Shown: positions 34,940-42,318 of the stretch, piece after piece | Numbering within the stretch: position 1 is the first letter of the stretch | How the letters are laid out: each line of letters starts with the position of its first letter | NCBI GenBank assembly: GCA_035306065.1 | Contig: DATGOL010000029.1 | Location: 1 to 64,000, forward strand | DNA from: JBBQHX01 sp035306065 | GTDB taxonomy: Bacteria; Gemmatimonadota; Gemmatimonadetes; Gemmatimonadales; Gemmatimonadaceae | Length of the DNA stretch: 64,000 bases | Direction: 5' to 3' | Notes under the pieces: model-generated | Database searches by the model: none | The model's input: the letters and a program-made list of their open reading frames with translations, nothing else | What the model was told of the DNA's origin: nothing | Translations under genes and position numbers: made by a program

Positions 34940-34956
34940 CCTGCTAAAACAGGTTG
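34937..34956 (-). terminator. larB terminator hairpin
   Basis: CAACCTG (34937-34943) and CAGGTTG (34950-34956) form a seven-base stem with a six-base loop, 9 bases after the larB stop. On the transcribed strand the stem is followed by AGTTTGT. Its distal arm overlaps the -35 of the tmRNA promoter. Confidence 0.5.
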
Positions 34957-34965
34957 GAGCATACT

Positions 34966-35778
34966 CTAAGTGCGCGCTGCAACCTCTTTAACCACCGATG
35001 TTTGCGTTACTCCACCTCTAGCTGACTCCACGGCCAGCACCACCCTCGCAGCAGCCACGCCCGCACCGAAGCCATTATCGATGTTCACCACGGAAAGACC
35101 CGCCGCACACGAACTGAGCATCGCCAGCAGCGCTGACAACCCGCCCATGCTCGCGCCGTAGCCTGTACTCGTCGGCACAGCTATCACCGGACAACTCGCG
35201 ATCCCTCCAACTACCGATGCCAGTGCACCGTCCATCCCGGCTACAACCACCATCGCGGTAGCCTGCTGGATGTGAGGGAGGTGCGGTGTTAGTCGGTGCA
35301 CTCCCGCCACCCCCACGTCGGCCACCAGGTCAGCAGACACCCCGTACGCCGCGAGAGTCACCATCGCCTCCTGAGCCACCGGCAGGTCGGACGTACCCGC
35401 AGTCACAACCAGAACCCGCCCGGCGGTGACGGGTCTCGCCTCCGTGGGTTCGATCCAGCCCGTGCGGGCCGCCTCGTGCAGGGCCATTTGCGGGAACGAG
35501 TTCCGAAGCGCTGCACGCTGAGCATCGTCCAGGCGCGTGATGAGCACGCCCTGCCCCGCCGCCGCCAGCCGCTCCACGATGCTCAGCAGCTGCGCCTCAG
35601 TCTTGCCAGAGGCCAGCACAACCTCCGGAAAGCCCTGCCGCAACGCACGATGCATGTCGAGAGTGGCCTCGCCCAGCTCCGCCACCGGTGCGCCTGCCAG
35701 TTGAGCCATGGCCGCCTCAGCAGGCACGTCACCCCGGGCGACGGCCTGCAGAAGCTCCATGGCCCTCGCGCTGTTCAC
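34966..35778 (-). CDS. larB: LarB-type carboxylase (nickel-pincer cofactor synthesis)
   Basis: 270 aa. The C-terminal half is the PurE-like fold: VLVVTAGTSDLPVAQEA, VAGMDGALASVVGGI, PVIAVPTSTGYGASMGG and VVNIDNGFGAG, characteristic of LarB. LarB carboxylates and hydrolyses nicotinic acid adenine dinucleotide to begin the cofactor of lactate racemase. larC, larE and larA are not in the window. The GTG start overlaps the dusB stop (GTGA). Confidence 0.92.
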   Translation of the reverse strand: MNSARAMELLQAVARGDVPAEAAMAQLAGAPVAELGEATLDMHRALRQGFPEVVLASGKTEAQLLSIVERLAAAGQGVLITRLDDAQRAALRNSFPQMALHEAARTGWIEPTEARPVTAGRVLVVTAGTSDLPVAQEAMVTLAAYGVSADLVADVGVAGVHRLTPHLPHIQQATAMVVVAGMDGALASVVGGIASCPVIAVPTSTGYGASMGGLSALLAMLSSCAAGLSVVNIDNGFGAGVAAARVVLAVESARGGVTQTSVVKEVAART

Positions 35779-36770
35779 GCGCCGGCCATGACAAGCTCGC
35801 CGGACGCCAGGTAGTCGGAGAAGATTCCCTCCACTTCGCTGAAGCTGTTCACGGCGTGCAACCGGCGGCGCAGCTGGGCTGAATTGGGCAGTCCCTTCAC
35901 ATACCAGCCCAGGTGCTTGCGGAATTCCACAGCGGCGCCTTCAGGGTCAGCCTCGTAATCCTGAACCATGCGAGCATGTTCGAGAGCGATCGCGAACCGC
36001 TCCTCAACGCCCGGGGATTCCGGAACCGGCGTACCATCAAGAAGCGCGCGTGCCTGACGAAACATCCAGGGCTGTCCGAAGGAGCCCCGTCCCACCATCA
36101 CGCCGGCACAACCTGTCTCGTTATGCATCCGCAGCACGTCTTCCGGCGTCTTGATGTCGCCGTTTCCGATTACCGGGATGTCCAGAGCCTCCACCATGCG
36201 GGCAATCTCTTCCCAGCGCGCACTTCCGGAGTACATCTGGGTGCGGGTGCGCGGATGCAAAGCCAGCGCCTTCGCGCCGGCATCCTGACAACGCAGGCCG
36301 ATGGTTACCGGGTCGCGCATCTCCTCGTTCCAACCTGAACGCACCTTCACGGTAACCGGCAGATGCGTACCATCAGCCACTGCGCGAATCACCCGCTGCA
36401 CGAGGTCCAGGTCGCGGAGGCAGCCGGAGCCACCATTGCGCTTCACCACCTTCTTTACCGGACAACCGAAGTTGATGTCCACGAAGTCCGGCTGGAAGAC
36501 CTCAGTAACCACCATGGCAGCTTCGCGCATCCCGTCCGGATCGGCACCGAAAATCTGGACACCGATCGGGTGCTCGCTCGCGTCGAAGCGGAGTTTGCTC
36601 ATGGTAGCCGCATTCTCGCGGCGAATGCCTTCTGCCGAGAGGAATTCCGTTACCACCACGTCGGCGCCATACCGGCGGCAGAGACGCCTGAATGGCGACT
36701 CAGACACGCCTGCCATGGGTGCCAGAAAAACCGGGATTACAGCCCCGTTGGTGGGATATGGGAAGCGCAT
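35775..36770 (-). CDS. dusB: tRNA-dihydrouridine synthase (DusB-like)
   Basis: 331 aa. An FMN-binding TIM barrel: VFLAPMAGVSESPFRRLC at the N-terminus, catalytic Cys103 in NFGCPVKKVVKRNGGSG, then GNGDIKTPED and MVGRGSFGQPWMF. It reduces uridines in tRNA D-loops. The ATG sits six bases after a TAGCTT -10 element, predicting a leaderless transcript. larB is coupled downstream. Confidence 0.95.
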   Translation of the reverse strand: MRFPYPTNGAVIPVFLAPMAGVSESPFRRLCRRYGADVVVTEFLSAEGIRRENAATMSKLRFDASEHPIGVQIFGADPDGMREAAMVVTEVFQPDFVDINFGCPVKKVVKRNGGSGCLRDLDLVQRVIRAVADGTHLPVTVKVRSGWNEEMRDPVTIGLRCQDAGAKALALHPRTRTQMYSGSARWEEIARMVEALDIPVIGNGDIKTPEDVLRMHNETGCAGVMVGRGSFGQPWMFRQARALLDGTPVPESPGVEERFAIALEHARMVQDYEADPEGAAVEFRKHLGWYVKGLPNSAQLRRRLHAVNSFSEVEGIFSDYLASGELVMAGA

Positions 36771-36776
36771 CCCCGG

Positions 36777-36805
36777 AAGCTAACCCGCGCTGAAAAGCGC
36801 TGCAA
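36777..36805 (-). promoter_or_regulatory. dusB-larB promoter, leaderless type
   Basis: TTGCAG (36805-36800), a 17-base spacer and TAGCTT (36782-36777), followed by CCGGGG and the dusB ATG. The predicted start coincides with the ATG. It is back to back with the EIIA promoter, the two -35 boxes being 9 bases apart. Confidence 0.65.
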
Positions 36806-36814
36806 CGCTAAGGT

Positions 36815-36843
36815 TTGACAGCACTTGCGGCTCCGGCTAGCTT
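36815..36843 (+). promoter_or_regulatory. Promoter of the second EIIA gene
   Basis: A perfect TTGACA (36815-36820), 17-base spacer and TAGCTT (36838-36843). The predicted start near 36850 leaves a leader of about 50 bases. Confidence 0.7.
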
Positions 36844-36900
36844 GCGCAGTCGCGCGCGCCCGGCTGGGCTGCCGCCTTACTGTCATACACTGAGGATCCG

Positions 36901-37353
36901 ATGGAACTACGCGAGTTCTTCTCCGAAGATGCCATCAAGCTGGACCTGGAAGGCTCTACGAAAGATGAGATTCTCAAGGAGCTGATCTCCCTGCTCAAGC
37001 TCGATGAGAAGAGCGAGGGGATGCTGTTCAAGATGCTCAAGCGACGTGAGAACCTTGGCTCTACCGGCATCGGCAGGGGTATCGCAATTCCTCACTGCCG
37101 CTCTCTCGTTGTCAGCAAGCTCCGGGTGGCGTTCGGCCGCAAGACGGGCGGTGTGGATTTCAAGGCAATAGACGAGAAGCCCGTAAACTTTTTCTTCCTG
37201 ATTGTCGCTCCACCGCTGGAGGTATCGAATCAATACCTGCCAGTGCTCGGCAAGATTGCGCAGTTCAGCAAGGAGCCGGACATTCCCGACCGATTGCTGA
37301 AAATCACGCACCCTTCGCAATTCATGGGATTGCTCGAGGAGAAAGGGGTATAG
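36901..37353 (+). CDS. PTS EIIA domain protein (PtsN-like), second solo copy
   Basis: 150 aa, one EIIA type-2 domain. The phosphorylatable histidine is His65 in GIGRGIAIPHCRS. The N-terminal MELREFFSEDAIKLDLEGSTKDEIL matches PtsN-like proteins well. It stands alone, with its own promoter and a terminator straight after. No permease, HPr or enzyme I is in the window, so a regulatory role is likely (inference). It differs clearly from the EIIA at 3529-3993. Confidence 0.9.
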   Translation: MELREFFSEDAIKLDLEGSTKDEILKELISLLKLDEKSEGMLFKMLKRRENLGSTGIGRGIAIPHCRSLVVSKLRVAFGRKTGGVDFKAIDEKPVNFFFLIVAPPLEVSNQYLPVLGKIAQFSKEPDIPDRLLKITHPSQFMGLLEEKGV

Positions 37354-37359
37354 CGAATA

Positions 37360-37391
37360 CGGCGGGCCGACATGAGAATGTCAGCCCGCCG
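37360..37391. terminator. Terminator between the EIIA gene and guaA (convergent)
   Basis: CGGCGGGC and GCCCGCCG enclose a second paired block (GACAT/ATGTC) and a GAGA loop, with one mismatch, then GTTTC on the plus strand. It lies 6 bases after the EIIA stop. Confidence 0.75.
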
Positions 37392-37468
37392 TTTCACTTC
37401 CGTCAGTGCCCGAACCGGACTCTCGCTCGGCCAACTTCCCGCTTGCTCTCAACTTGCGGCGAAGAACA

Positions 37469-39010
37469 TCACTCCCACTCGATCGTAGCCGGGGGCTTTG
37501 AACTCACGTCGTACACCACGCGGTTCACGCCGTCTACCTCATTGATGATGCGGTTGGACATCCGCGCCAGCACATCCGGCGGATACGCGAACCAGTCGGC
37601 CGTCATACCGTCCGTGCTCGTAACCGCGCGCAGGGCAACCACGTTGTCGTAAGTGCGCTCATCTCCCATGACTCCCACAGAGCGCACAGGAAGCAGCACG
37701 GCAAAAGCCTGCCAGATGTCGTCATACAGGCCGGCGTTGCGAATCTCTTCCAGGTAGATGGCGTCTGCCTGACGAAGCACGTCCAACGCCTCACGCGTCA
37801 CCTCGCCGAGTACGCGAATCGCCAGCCCGGGACCGGGGAACGGGTGGCGACCCACCATCTCCTCCGGCAGCGCCAGTTCGCGGCCCACGTTGCGCACTTC
37901 ATCCTTGAAGAGCTCGCGAAGGGGCTCGATCAGCTTGAACTTCATGTCCGGCTTCAATCCGCCCACGTTATGGTGCGTCTTGATGGTGACGGATGGGCCA
38001 CCGGTGGCCGACACACTCTCGATGACGTCCGGGTACAGGGTTCCCTGCACCAGGAAGTCCACGTCATCCCCCTCCACCAGCGCGGCTTCCTCGAACACGT
38101 CAATGAACGTGTGCCCAATGCGCCGGCGCTTTTCCTCGGGGTCCGAAACACCTGCAAGTGCGGCAAGAAACCGCTCCTCGGCGTCCACCACTACGAGCTT
38201 GATCCCCAAATGCTGCCTGAATGTGCGCTCCACCTGATCCCTTTCATGCAGACGCAGCAGGCCGGTGTCCACGAAGATGCAGGTTAGCTGATCACCGATT
38301 GCGCGATGCACCAGCGCTGCTGCCACCGATGAATCCACACCGCCTGACAAGCCGCATATCACGCGTCGGTCACCAACCACTTCACGGATGGACGCAATGT
38401 GATCCTCGACGAATGCACCCGGCGTCCACGTGGGCTTCACACCGCACACGGTGAAGAGGAAGTTTGCAATGATCTCCGATCCGCGGGCGGTATGTGCCAC
38501 CTCCGGGTGGAACTGCACGCCGTATACGGGCTTGCTCTCGTGCCTTATGGCAGCCACTGGAGTGTTGGCTGAGCTTGCGATCACGCGGTAGCCAGATGGC
38601 GCGGTGTCAACGTGGTCGCCGTGGCTCATCCATACGGGCGTGCGCTCCGCCTGGTCAAAGCCGGCAAAGATTCCCTCGCTCTCCTCGATCACCAGGTCTG
38701 CGCGTCCATACTCCCTGCGACCTGCGCGAGCAACGGCACCGCCTTCCAGGTGCGCAATGAGCTGCATGCCGTAGCAGATGGCCAGAATCGGCGCCACGTC
38801 CAGCAGTTGAAGGTCTGCAGTCGGAACGTCATCCCCGTATACACTGTTTGGCCCACCGCTCAGGATGAGGCCGTCCGGCTGCCAGTCTCGAATCCAGTCT
38901 AGGGTTCGCGTTGGCGGATGGATCTCGCAGTACACCCGCGCCTCACGAACGCGTCGGGCAATCAGCTGCGTGTATTGAGATCCGAAGTCAATTATGAGGA
39001 TGCGGTTCAT
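37469..39010 (-). CDS. guaA: GMP synthase (glutamine-hydrolysing)
   Basis: 513 aa from ATG 39010 (MNRILIIDFGSQYTQLIARRV). The glutaminase nucleophile is Cys79 in AICYGMQLIAH, with its catalytic histidine in VQFHPEVAHT. The PP-loop of the synthetase domain is ICGLSGGVDSSVAA, and the C-terminal dimer domain ends VVYDVSSKPPATIEWE. It aminates XMP. Last gene of the long run from mreB; convergent with the EIIA gene. Confidence 0.97.
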   Translation of the reverse strand: MNRILIIDFGSQYTQLIARRVREARVYCEIHPPTRTLDWIRDWQPDGLILSGGPNSVYGDDVPTADLQLLDVAPILAICYGMQLIAHLEGGAVARAGRREYGRADLVIEESEGIFAGFDQAERTPVWMSHGDHVDTAPSGYRVIASSANTPVAAIRHESKPVYGVQFHPEVAHTARGSEIIANFLFTVCGVKPTWTPGAFVEDHIASIREVVGDRRVICGLSGGVDSSVAAALVHRAIGDQLTCIFVDTGLLRLHERDQVERTFRQHLGIKLVVVDAEERFLAALAGVSDPEEKRRRIGHTFIDVFEEAALVEGDDVDFLVQGTLYPDVIESVSATGGPSVTIKTHHNVGGLKPDMKFKLIEPLRELFKDEVRNVGRELALPEEMVGRHPFPGPGLAIRVLGEVTREALDVLRQADAIYLEEIRNAGLYDDIWQAFAVLLPVRSVGVMGDERTYDNVVALRAVTSTDGMTADWFAYPPDVLARMSNRIINEVDGVNRVVYDVSSKPPATIEWE

Positions 39011-39030
39011 TTTTTGCGTTATGCGGGCGT

Positions 39031-39540
39031 TCAGAAGCGCCATTGATCACCGGGGAGGGTGATGAACTCAACCTCCCTGGTTACCAGGTCCAGGATTGCA
39101 GCCGAGGGTATGCCGTTCAGCCAGCCGCATGCCTCTCCCGGGTTAACGAGCAGCGTGCCCCCCTGTTCGCTCCGGTCCTGAACGTGGGTTGCGCCGTGTA
39201 CCACGATGCCGTGTGACTCAATCGATCTGGAGGAGCTGTCTGACAGATCATGCGTCAGCAGTATGCGGGTTCCGGCCACCTCAACGCTGTGCGGCGCGTC
39301 GTAGAGTTCCACCCCGATCCCGCGCGCGGCTTCTGCCGCAAGGCCGCCGCGGTCACCGTCGCTTCGTCCGAACACTCCCACCAGGGAAATCTGTGCGTCG
39401 AGCACAGGCTGCATTGCAAACGGTGCGCACCAGTCGCCTGCATGAACGATCATCTGCACACCACCTTCCTGCATGCGGGCGATCAGCGCGGCGAGCGCCG
39501 GCAGGCGATCATGCGAATCAGCCAGTAGACCAACTCGCAT
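39031..39540 (-). CDS. MJ0936/YfcE-type metallophosphoesterase with altered metal ligands
   Basis: 169 aa from ATG 39540 with GGAG upstream; a GTG at 39591 would overlap lysA. The whole fold aligns with the MJ0936 family: LADSHDRLP (Asp8, His10), IVHAGDW (Asp36), LTHD (His97) and LLVNPGEACGWLNGIP. Two conserved ligand sites differ. GNxD reads GRSD (Asn59 to Arg) and GHTH reads GATH (first His to Ala117). It may bind one metal, hydrolyse poorly, or act on an unusual substrate. It lies between lysA and guaA. Confidence 0.78.
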   Translation of the reverse strand: MRVGLLADSHDRLPALAALIARMQEGGVQMIVHAGDWCAPFAMQPVLDAQISLVGVFGRSDGDRGGLAAEAARGIGVELYDAPHSVEVAGTRILLTHDLSDSSSRSIESHGIVVHGATHVQDRSEQGGTLLVNPGEACGWLNGIPSAAILDLVTREVEFITLPGDQWRF

Positions 39541-39583
39541 CAGGGAATGCTCCTGCAGCCGGCAATCACATATGAAGCGAGCA

Positions 39584-40867
39584 TCAGGCACTCCTCCAGT
39601 CGGGTTGAACGCTCTCCCCGCGAATCAGGTCGTCATAGGTCTCGCGCTCACGAACGATCGCCCAGCTGTCACCGTCCACCAGCACCTCTGCCACACGCGG
39701 ACGGGCGTTGTAGTTGGATGACATTACAAAGCCGTAGGCGCCGGCGTTATGCACCACCACCAGCTCACCGGGCTGTACCGCCGGCAATTCACGATCCAGC
39801 GCGAGAAAATCGCCGGACTCGCAAACGGGGCCCACGAGATCGGCCCTCACGACGTCCGTACTCGCCCCAACTGCCGATACTCCGTGGTACGCATCGTAGT
39901 GGGAGGGGCGGAGCAACTCGGTCATGCCTCCATCCACGATCACATATTCCTTGCCTCCGGAGCGCTTGCGCTGAAGCACGCGCGTGAGCAGCAATCCGGC
40001 CTCAGCAGCGATGTAGCGACCGGGCTCGATGATCAGCTTGAGGTTGGTGCCCTGCACGACACCTTTCACCAGTTCCGCATAACGCTCCAGGTGCAGCTCG
40101 GGATCACCGGGCGCATACGGTACAGCAAGACCGCCTCCAAGATCCAGAAGGCGCAATCCTGTGTGACCATCCTCTCGCAGCCCCTGAAGCAGTTCCCGGA
40201 TGCGATCGATCCCCGCTTCCAAAGCATCGAAAGCAGAGAGCTGGGATCCAACATGCATGTCGAGCCCAACCAGCTCCACAGCTGGAAGCGACCGGGCAAG
40301 CTGCGCAACGTGCAAAACTTCGTCATAGGGAATGCCGAACTTGTCTCCGCGACGCCCGGTGCCGATGTAGGAATGTGCGGTTTCCACATCGACTTCGGGG
40401 TTTACACGAAGAGCCACGCTCGCCGTCGCTCCGCGCTTTGCCGCAATCTCCGAGATAAGCCTCAGTTCATGCTCCGACTCGACATTGAACAGCAGCACCC
40501 CGGCATCGAGTGCTTCGCCAATCTCGGCAGCAGACTTTCCCACTCCGCTGAATACGACGTCAGATCCGCTGAACCCAGCCCTGAGTGAGCGAAACAACTC
40601 ACCGCCTGACACGATATCCACGCCGGCCCCAAGCGAGCGCATAAGCGACAGTATTGCCAGGTTACCATTCGCCTTCACGCTATAGTGAATGCGATGGGGC
40701 ACGCCAGCCAGGGCAGTCGTGAGGCGCTGGTACCGTTCGCGAATCACCGCGCTCGAATAGACGAACGCGGGGGTTCCCACTACCTCCGCAAGTGCTTCCA
40801 GCGATACTCCCTCCACCGAGGGAGTCTGCGTCAGGCGATCATCCACGCTCAGTACGCCCGTGCCCAT
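39584..40867 (-). CDS. lysA: Diaminopimelate decarboxylase
   Basis: 427 aa from ATG 40867, which overlaps proS by 19 bases; a longer start at 40906 would overlap more. The PLP lysine is Lys65 in IHYSVKANGNL. Other motifs are DIVSGGEL, the glycine-rich LLDLGGGLAVPY, EPGRYIAAEAG, and GPVCESGDFLA, where the Cys comes from the partner subunit. It makes lysine from meso-diaminopimelate. Confidence 0.95.
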   Translation of the reverse strand: MGTGVLSVDDRLTQTPSVEGVSLEALAEVVGTPAFVYSSAVIRERYQRLTTALAGVPHRIHYSVKANGNLAILSLMRSLGAGVDIVSGGELFRSLRAGFSGSDVVFSGVGKSAAEIGEALDAGVLLFNVESEHELRLISEIAAKRGATASVALRVNPEVDVETAHSYIGTGRRGDKFGIPYDEVLHVAQLARSLPAVELVGLDMHVGSQLSAFDALEAGIDRIRELLQGLREDGHTGLRLLDLGGGLAVPYAPGDPELHLERYAELVKGVVQGTNLKLIIEPGRYIAAEAGLLLTRVLQRKRSGGKEYVIVDGGMTELLRPSHYDAYHGVSAVGASTDVVRADLVGPVCESGDFLALDRELPAVQPGELVVVHNAGAYGFVMSSNYNARPRVAEVLVDGDSWAIVRERETYDDLIRGESVQPDWRSA

Positions 40868-42318
40868 ACAACCTCGTGCTTCGCGGGCTCGCCGGTAACC
40901 ATGCACCGGGTTGCCGGCTCGGCAGAGCGGAACTCTTCATCGGGTATGACGCGTATCGTTGCCTTCGTCTCTTCCTTGACCTGGGCCTCCACTGCCGGAT
41001 CACCATTCCAGCCGGCGTAAACGAAGCCGCCCTTGTCCTCGATGATCTCCCGGAATCTATCGTACGTGATCTCGCCACGGTGGCTGTTTGCCTCACGACG
41101 ATCGCGGGCCACCACCAGCATGTCGCGCTGCATCGCAGCCAGCATGTCTGCAATGTCCTCACCGATCGTGTCGAGAGACACGGGCCGCTTCTCCCTGGTG
41201 TCACGCCTCACGATCACGGCCTGGTTGTTGTCCAGGTCACGCGGACCGATCTCGATTCGCACCGGTACGCCACGAAGCTCCCACTCGTAGTACTTGGCGC
41301 CAGGCTTCATGCCGTCACGCGCATCCAGGTGCACACGCAGACGGTCCGGCTCCCTGCGCTCCCAGTCCATCAGGTTGGTCTTCAGGCGCTCAGCCGCTTC
41401 GAGCACGCGAGCCCGCTCGTCGTCCTTCCGGTAGATCGGCACTATCACAACTTCGATCGGCGCGAGGAGCGGTGGCGTAACCATACCGACGTCGTCTCCA
41501 TGCGTCATGATCAGGCCGCCGATCATTCTGGTGGACACACCCCAGCTTGTGTTCCAGGCGTGCGCCATTCCGCCCGACTCCGTCTGGAACTCCAGGCCGA
41601 ACGCCTTGGAAAAGTTCTGCCCCAGGTTATGCGACGTGCCTGCCTGCAGTGCGCGATTGTCCTGCATCAGCGCCTCACATGCATACGTGCGCAGTGCTCC
41701 GGCAAATCTCTCGGAGTCCGTTTTCTGGCCCGTGATCACGGGCATGGACATCCAGCCTTCCATGAAGTCCCGGTACACGCCGAGCATGGTGCGTGCTTCC
41801 TCTTCTGCCTCGTCATGCGTTGCGTGAGCCGTATGGCCTTCCTGCCAGAGGAACTCCATGGTGCGAAGGAACAGCCGCGTACGCATCTCCCAGCGCACTA
41901 CGTTCGCCCACTGGTTGTACAGCAGCGGCAGATCCCGGTAGCTCTGCACCCACTTCGCAAAGCTCGAATAGATGATTGTCTCGGAAGTGGGCCGCACCAC
42001 CAGTGGCTCTTCCAGTTCCTTGCCGCCGCCGTGGGTAACCACGGCGGTTTCGGGAGCAAACCCCTCCACGTGCTCAGCTTCCTTCTGCAGGAAGCTCTGC
42101 GGGATGAAGAGCGGGAAGTAGGCGTTCACATGCCCGGTGGCCTTGAACATGTCATCCAGAGCGCGCTGCATGCGCTCCCAGATGCCATAGCCGTTGGGAC
42201 GAATCACCATGCAGCCGCGAACGGCCGAGTAGTCCGCGAGCTCCGCACGCAGCACGACTTCGTTATACCAAGCGCTGAAGTCCTCGTTTCGGGGAGTCAG
42301 CTTCCTGTCGTCACTCAT
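40849..42318 (-). CDS. proS: Prolyl-tRNA synthetase, archaeal/eukaryotic type
   Basis: 489 aa from ATG 42318. It has FSAWYNEVVLRAELADYS, VRPTSETIIYSSFAKWV (motif 2 region) and QAGTSHNLGQNFSKAF. It lacks the large editing insertion of the E. coli type and carries the C-terminal extra domain of the T. thermophilus/eukaryotic type. It charges tRNA-Pro. It overlaps hisS by eight bases. Confidence 0.95.
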   Translation of the reverse strand: MSDDRKLTPRNEDFSAWYNEVVLRAELADYSAVRGCMVIRPNGYGIWERMQRALDDMFKATGHVNAYFPLFIPQSFLQKEAEHVEGFAPETAVVTHGGGKELEEPLVVRPTSETIIYSSFAKWVQSYRDLPLLYNQWANVVRWEMRTRLFLRTMEFLWQEGHTAHATHDEAEEEARTMLGVYRDFMEGWMSMPVITGQKTDSERFAGALRTYACEALMQDNRALQAGTSHNLGQNFSKAFGLEFQTESGGMAHAWNTSWGVSTRMIGGLIMTHGDDVGMVTPPLLAPIEVVIVPIYRKDDERARVLEAAERLKTNLMDWERREPDRLRVHLDARDGMKPGAKYYEWELRGVPVRIEIGPRDLDNNQAVIVRRDTREKRPVSLDTIGEDIADMLAAMQRDMLVVARDRREANSHRGEITYDRFREIIEDKGGFVYAGWNGDPAVEAQVKEETKATIRVIPDEEFRSAEPATRCMVTGEPAKHEVVWARAY

